The notes below the pieces were generated by a model. It did not search any database. It saw only the letters and a program-made list of their open reading frames with translations, and was not told the DNA's origin. A program made the position numbers and the translations under genes. From Calendula officinalis (taxonomy: Eukaryota; Streptophyta; Magnoliopsida; Asterales; Asteraceae): 64,000 nt of DNA. The stretch lies in contig OY970830.1 of the NCBI GenBank assembly GCA_963853835.1, positions 30,651,966 to 30,715,965 on the forward strand, written 5' to 3'. Shown here piece by piece: positions 61,231-64,000 of the stretch (the stretch's first letter is position 1; each line of letters begins with the position of its first letter).

Positions 61231-64000
61231 GCCGAGCATTTAGAATGATGGTTGAAGAGGCTACCACTACTGACGATGTCATTACAGGTATGTTCCCGAT
61301 AAATAACATTGATGCTCGTGTGTTATTTGATTCTGGAGCTAATCGCTCATTCATTTCTGTGGATTTTCATGCTAATTTGAAATTGCCTACATATGTGGTA
61401 TCTATTCCATTGGAAGTGGAGGTAGCTGATGGTTATGTGGTACCGGTCACAACATCTGTGACTGGGGCAAATATTGATATTGAAAGGGCATGTTTTAATA
61501 TGTTTTTATTGTTAATGCCAATATCTGGTTTTGATGTGGTCCTTGGAATGGATTGGCTTAGTTTAAATAAAGCATTAATTAATTGTCATAAGAAATTAAT
61601 TTCCTTTCCATTGCCTGACGGGACACACGTAGTGGCCCGCGGGGATCGGGGTAGTGCATTTCTCCCTATTATTTCATTTATGAAAGCCAGAAAATTGCTT
61701 GCCAAAGGGTGTGAATCGTTTCTTGCCTATGCCATTGATGTCAGAAAAGAAAAGCAGGTTGTTAGAGACGTCCGGGTGGTATCGGAATACCCGGAGGTCT
61801 TTCCCGATGAATTGCCTGGGTTACCTCCCGTTCGGGAGGTGGAATTTAAAATTGATTTTGTTCCGGGAGCCAGTCCCGTAGCCAAGGCTCCGTACAGATT
61901 GGCACCATCAGAAATTCGGGAAATGATGAATCATATACAAGAATTACTAGATAAGGGTTTTATCAGGTCGAGTTCTTCACATTGGGGTGCATCGATTTTG
62001 TTTGTTAAAAAGAAAGATGGCACGTTGAGAATGTGCATTGATTACCGGGAATTAAATAAACGAACAGTTAAGAATAAGTATCCGTTACCGCGTATAGATG
62101 ATTTGTTTGATCAGTTACAAGGGGCCTCGTATTTTTCAAAGATTGATTTGAGGTCGGGCTACCATCAAGTCCGGGTTCATGAAAACGATATTCCTAAGAC
62201 CGCGTTCCGAACAAGATATGGTCATTATGAATTCTTAGTCATGCCTTTCGGTTTGACTAATGCTCCCGCCATATTTATGGACCTAATGAACCGGGTATGT
62301 CGACCGTTCCTTGATAAGTTTGTGATTGTTTTTATTGATGACATACTTATTTATTCCAAAACCGAGCTAGATCACGAAAGTCATTTGAGGCAAGTTTTAG
62401 ACACTTTGAGACGGGAACAACTTTATGCTAAGTTCTCGAAGTGTGAGTTTTGGCTCCGAGAAGTGCAGTTTTTGGGGCATGTGATTTGCCAAGACGGGGT
62501 GAAAGTCGATCCATCAAAGATAGCCGCGGTAATGAATTGGAGTGTCCCGAAAACTCCATCCGAAATTAAAAGTTTTCTAGGGTTGGCCGGTTATTATAGA
62601 AGATTTATAAAGAATTTTTCAAAGATTGCTAGCCCGTTAACGAAGTTGACCCGAAAAGACGCCCCGTATCAGTGGGGTGATGAACAAGATAAGGCATTTC
62701 AAACTTTAAAGGAGCTATTGTGCCAAGCTCCAATACTTGCATTACCCGAAGGTTCCGATGATTTTATAGTTTATTGTGATGCATCTATTGCGGGTTTGGG
62801 TTGTGTATTGATGCAAAGAGACCGGGTGATTGCTTACCCCTCACGTCAGTTGAAACCTCATGAAAAGAATTACCCGACTCATGACATAGAGCTCGCGGCG
62901 GTGATTTTTGCCTTAAAATTGTGGAGACATTACCTTTATGGTACCAAATGTGTTATTTGTACCGATCACAAAAGTCTTCAATATGTCTTCACACAAAAAG
63001 AATTGAATATGAGGCAAAGAAGATGGTTAGAACTCATTAAAGACTATGATTATGAAATTCGATATCACCCAGGGAAAGCCAATGTAGTCGCCGATGCCTT
63101 AAGCCGTAAGGAATCGCCAAATGTTGTTCAGTTTATGCGTATGGAGATCGTGTCCGATCTCGTTGACCGGTTGAGAATTTGTCAAATGGAGGCCTTGAAA
63201 GAGGAAAACTTAAAATCAGAAATTATGAAAAAGAGAAAAGATGAGTTGGTGGAAGATACTCGGAGGTTGAAAACGTTTAGGTCTCGAATTTGGGTGCCGT
63301 TAATCGGGGGTTTGCGAGATGTAATATTGACCGAATCACATAAGTCATGGTTATCTATCCACCCAGGAAGTACAAAGATGTATAATGACTTGAAAACTTT
63401 GTATTGGTGGCCTACTATGAAGGCGGATATTGCTCATTTCATTGAGAAATGTCATGTTTGTGCCCAAGTCAAAGCCGAACATCAAAAGCCGTACGGGTCG
63501 TTAAAGCAATTGGAAATACCCGAATGGAAGTGGGAGAATATAACAATGGATTTTGTCACCAAACTTCCCCGTACACCGAAAAACCATGATATGATTTGGG
63601 TGATTGTTGATCGATCAATCTGAAAGAACTATTCAAACTTTGGAAGATATGTTGCGGGCTTGTGTATTAGAATATGGTGGATCGTGGGATATTCATTTAC
63701 CGTTAGTTGAATTTGCTTATAATAACTCTTATCATTCAAGTATCGGTATGCCACCGTATGAAATGTTGTATGGTAGACGGTGTAGAACTCCCACGTGTTG
63801 GTTTGAAGCGGGAGAAAAACAGTTTGCGGGTCCCGAAATTGTTCAAATGACGGCCGATAAAGTGGCAATAGCCCGTGAAAAGTTAAAGGCGGCCCGGGAT
63901 AGACATAAAATGTATGCGGATCCACGGCGTCGACCCGTGACATTTGTTGAGGGTGAACGGTTTGAAAGTTTCTCCATGGAAGGGTATTATTCGTTTTGGG
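61231..64000 (+). pseudogene. gypsy pol with integrase deletion
   Basis: From 61231 the frame is open through aspartic protease (VLFDSGANRSFIS), reverse transcriptase (RMCIDYRELN, FSKIDLRSGYHQ, FIDDILIYS), RNase H (VYCDASIAGLGCVLM, TDHKSLQY) and the integrase zinc region (HPGSTKMYNDL, CHVCAQVKAEHQ). It ends at a TGA at 63621-63623. Just after the first integrase Asp (MDFVTKLP) the sequence jumps from IWVIVDR to QSERTIQTLEDML in another frame. This indicates loss of the central integrase core with the second catalytic Asp. A further frameshift lies near 63961, before LKVSPWKG. This copy cannot encode a working integrase. Confidence 0.9.

Larger units (their letters stand above)
57327..64000 (+). 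mobile_element. gypsy-type LTR retrotransposon, truncated by the window end
   Basis: The 5' LTR is at 57327-59718 (2392 bp, TGTAACATCCCG...GTGGTGTTACA). Primer site TGGTATCAGAGCC starts at 59722. Then come gag and pol in plus orientation with order protease, reverse transcriptase, RNase H, integrase, which is the gypsy order. Gag is broken, and integrase carries a deletion and a later frameshift. The 3' LTR lies beyond the window. LTR ends resemble those of the LARD element at 6552, suggesting the same broad Tekay/Del-like group. Confidence 0.9.

Overview
The window is eukaryotic nuclear DNA from a plant, very probably a eudicot. It carries spliced plant gene families (NBP35, TOM9-2-like, AMMECR1-like, MMTAG2-like, germin-like and DIVARICATA-type MYB proteins), AT-rich introns and intergenic DNA, and a dense load of plant transposons of several orders. 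Asteraceae is a weak guess; nothing in the sequence proves the family. There is no operon structure; each gene has its own promoter.

Region 1 (1-5.9 kb) is a graveyard of gene fragments. On the minus strand, broken exons of aspartate carbamoyltransferase, a FAM135/DUF676-type esterase and an unrecognised protein lie side by side. This looks like transposon gene capture. It also holds a perfect 171 bp duplication flanked by 12 bp repeats, a U6 snRNA copy flanked by 16 bp target-site duplications, SINE-like pieces, and a phosphofructokinase (PFK) pseudogene exon. Region 2 (5.9-25.3 kb) is one nested transposon stack. A Helitron (5923-25310) sits inside the PFK exon. A non-coding gypsy-type LTR element (6552-22740, TSD GAATT) sits inside the Helitron. 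A copia-type element (10699-18067, TSD ATTAT) sits inside that.

Region 3 (25.3-44.3 kb) is the gene-bearing part: TOM9-2-like (27130-27417, +), an unrecognised small gene (30901-31137, +), AMMECR1-like (33602-36001, +, 5 exons), MMTAG2-like (38780-39986, -, 4 exons) and NBP35 (41506-43458, +, 3 exons). hAT, Mutator and other MITEs lie between them, some inside introns. Region 4 (44.3-57 kb) has two related germin-like genes (44355-44972 and 52980-53555, +). They are separated by an intact, apparently very young copia element (45242-49999, -), a hAT MITE, a SINE and a solo LTR. A two-repeat MYB/SANT gene (56045-56817, -) follows. Region 5 (57.3-64 kb) is a gypsy-type element running off the window, with a broken gag and an internal deletion in integrase.

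The genes do not form one pathway. NBP35 is in cytosolic Fe-S protein assembly, TOM9-2 in mitochondrial protein import, the germin-like proteins are secreted cupins, and the MYB is a transcriptional regulator. The most informative content is evolutionary: exact transposon boundaries, order of insertion, gene-fragment capture, and repair or retroposition footprints.
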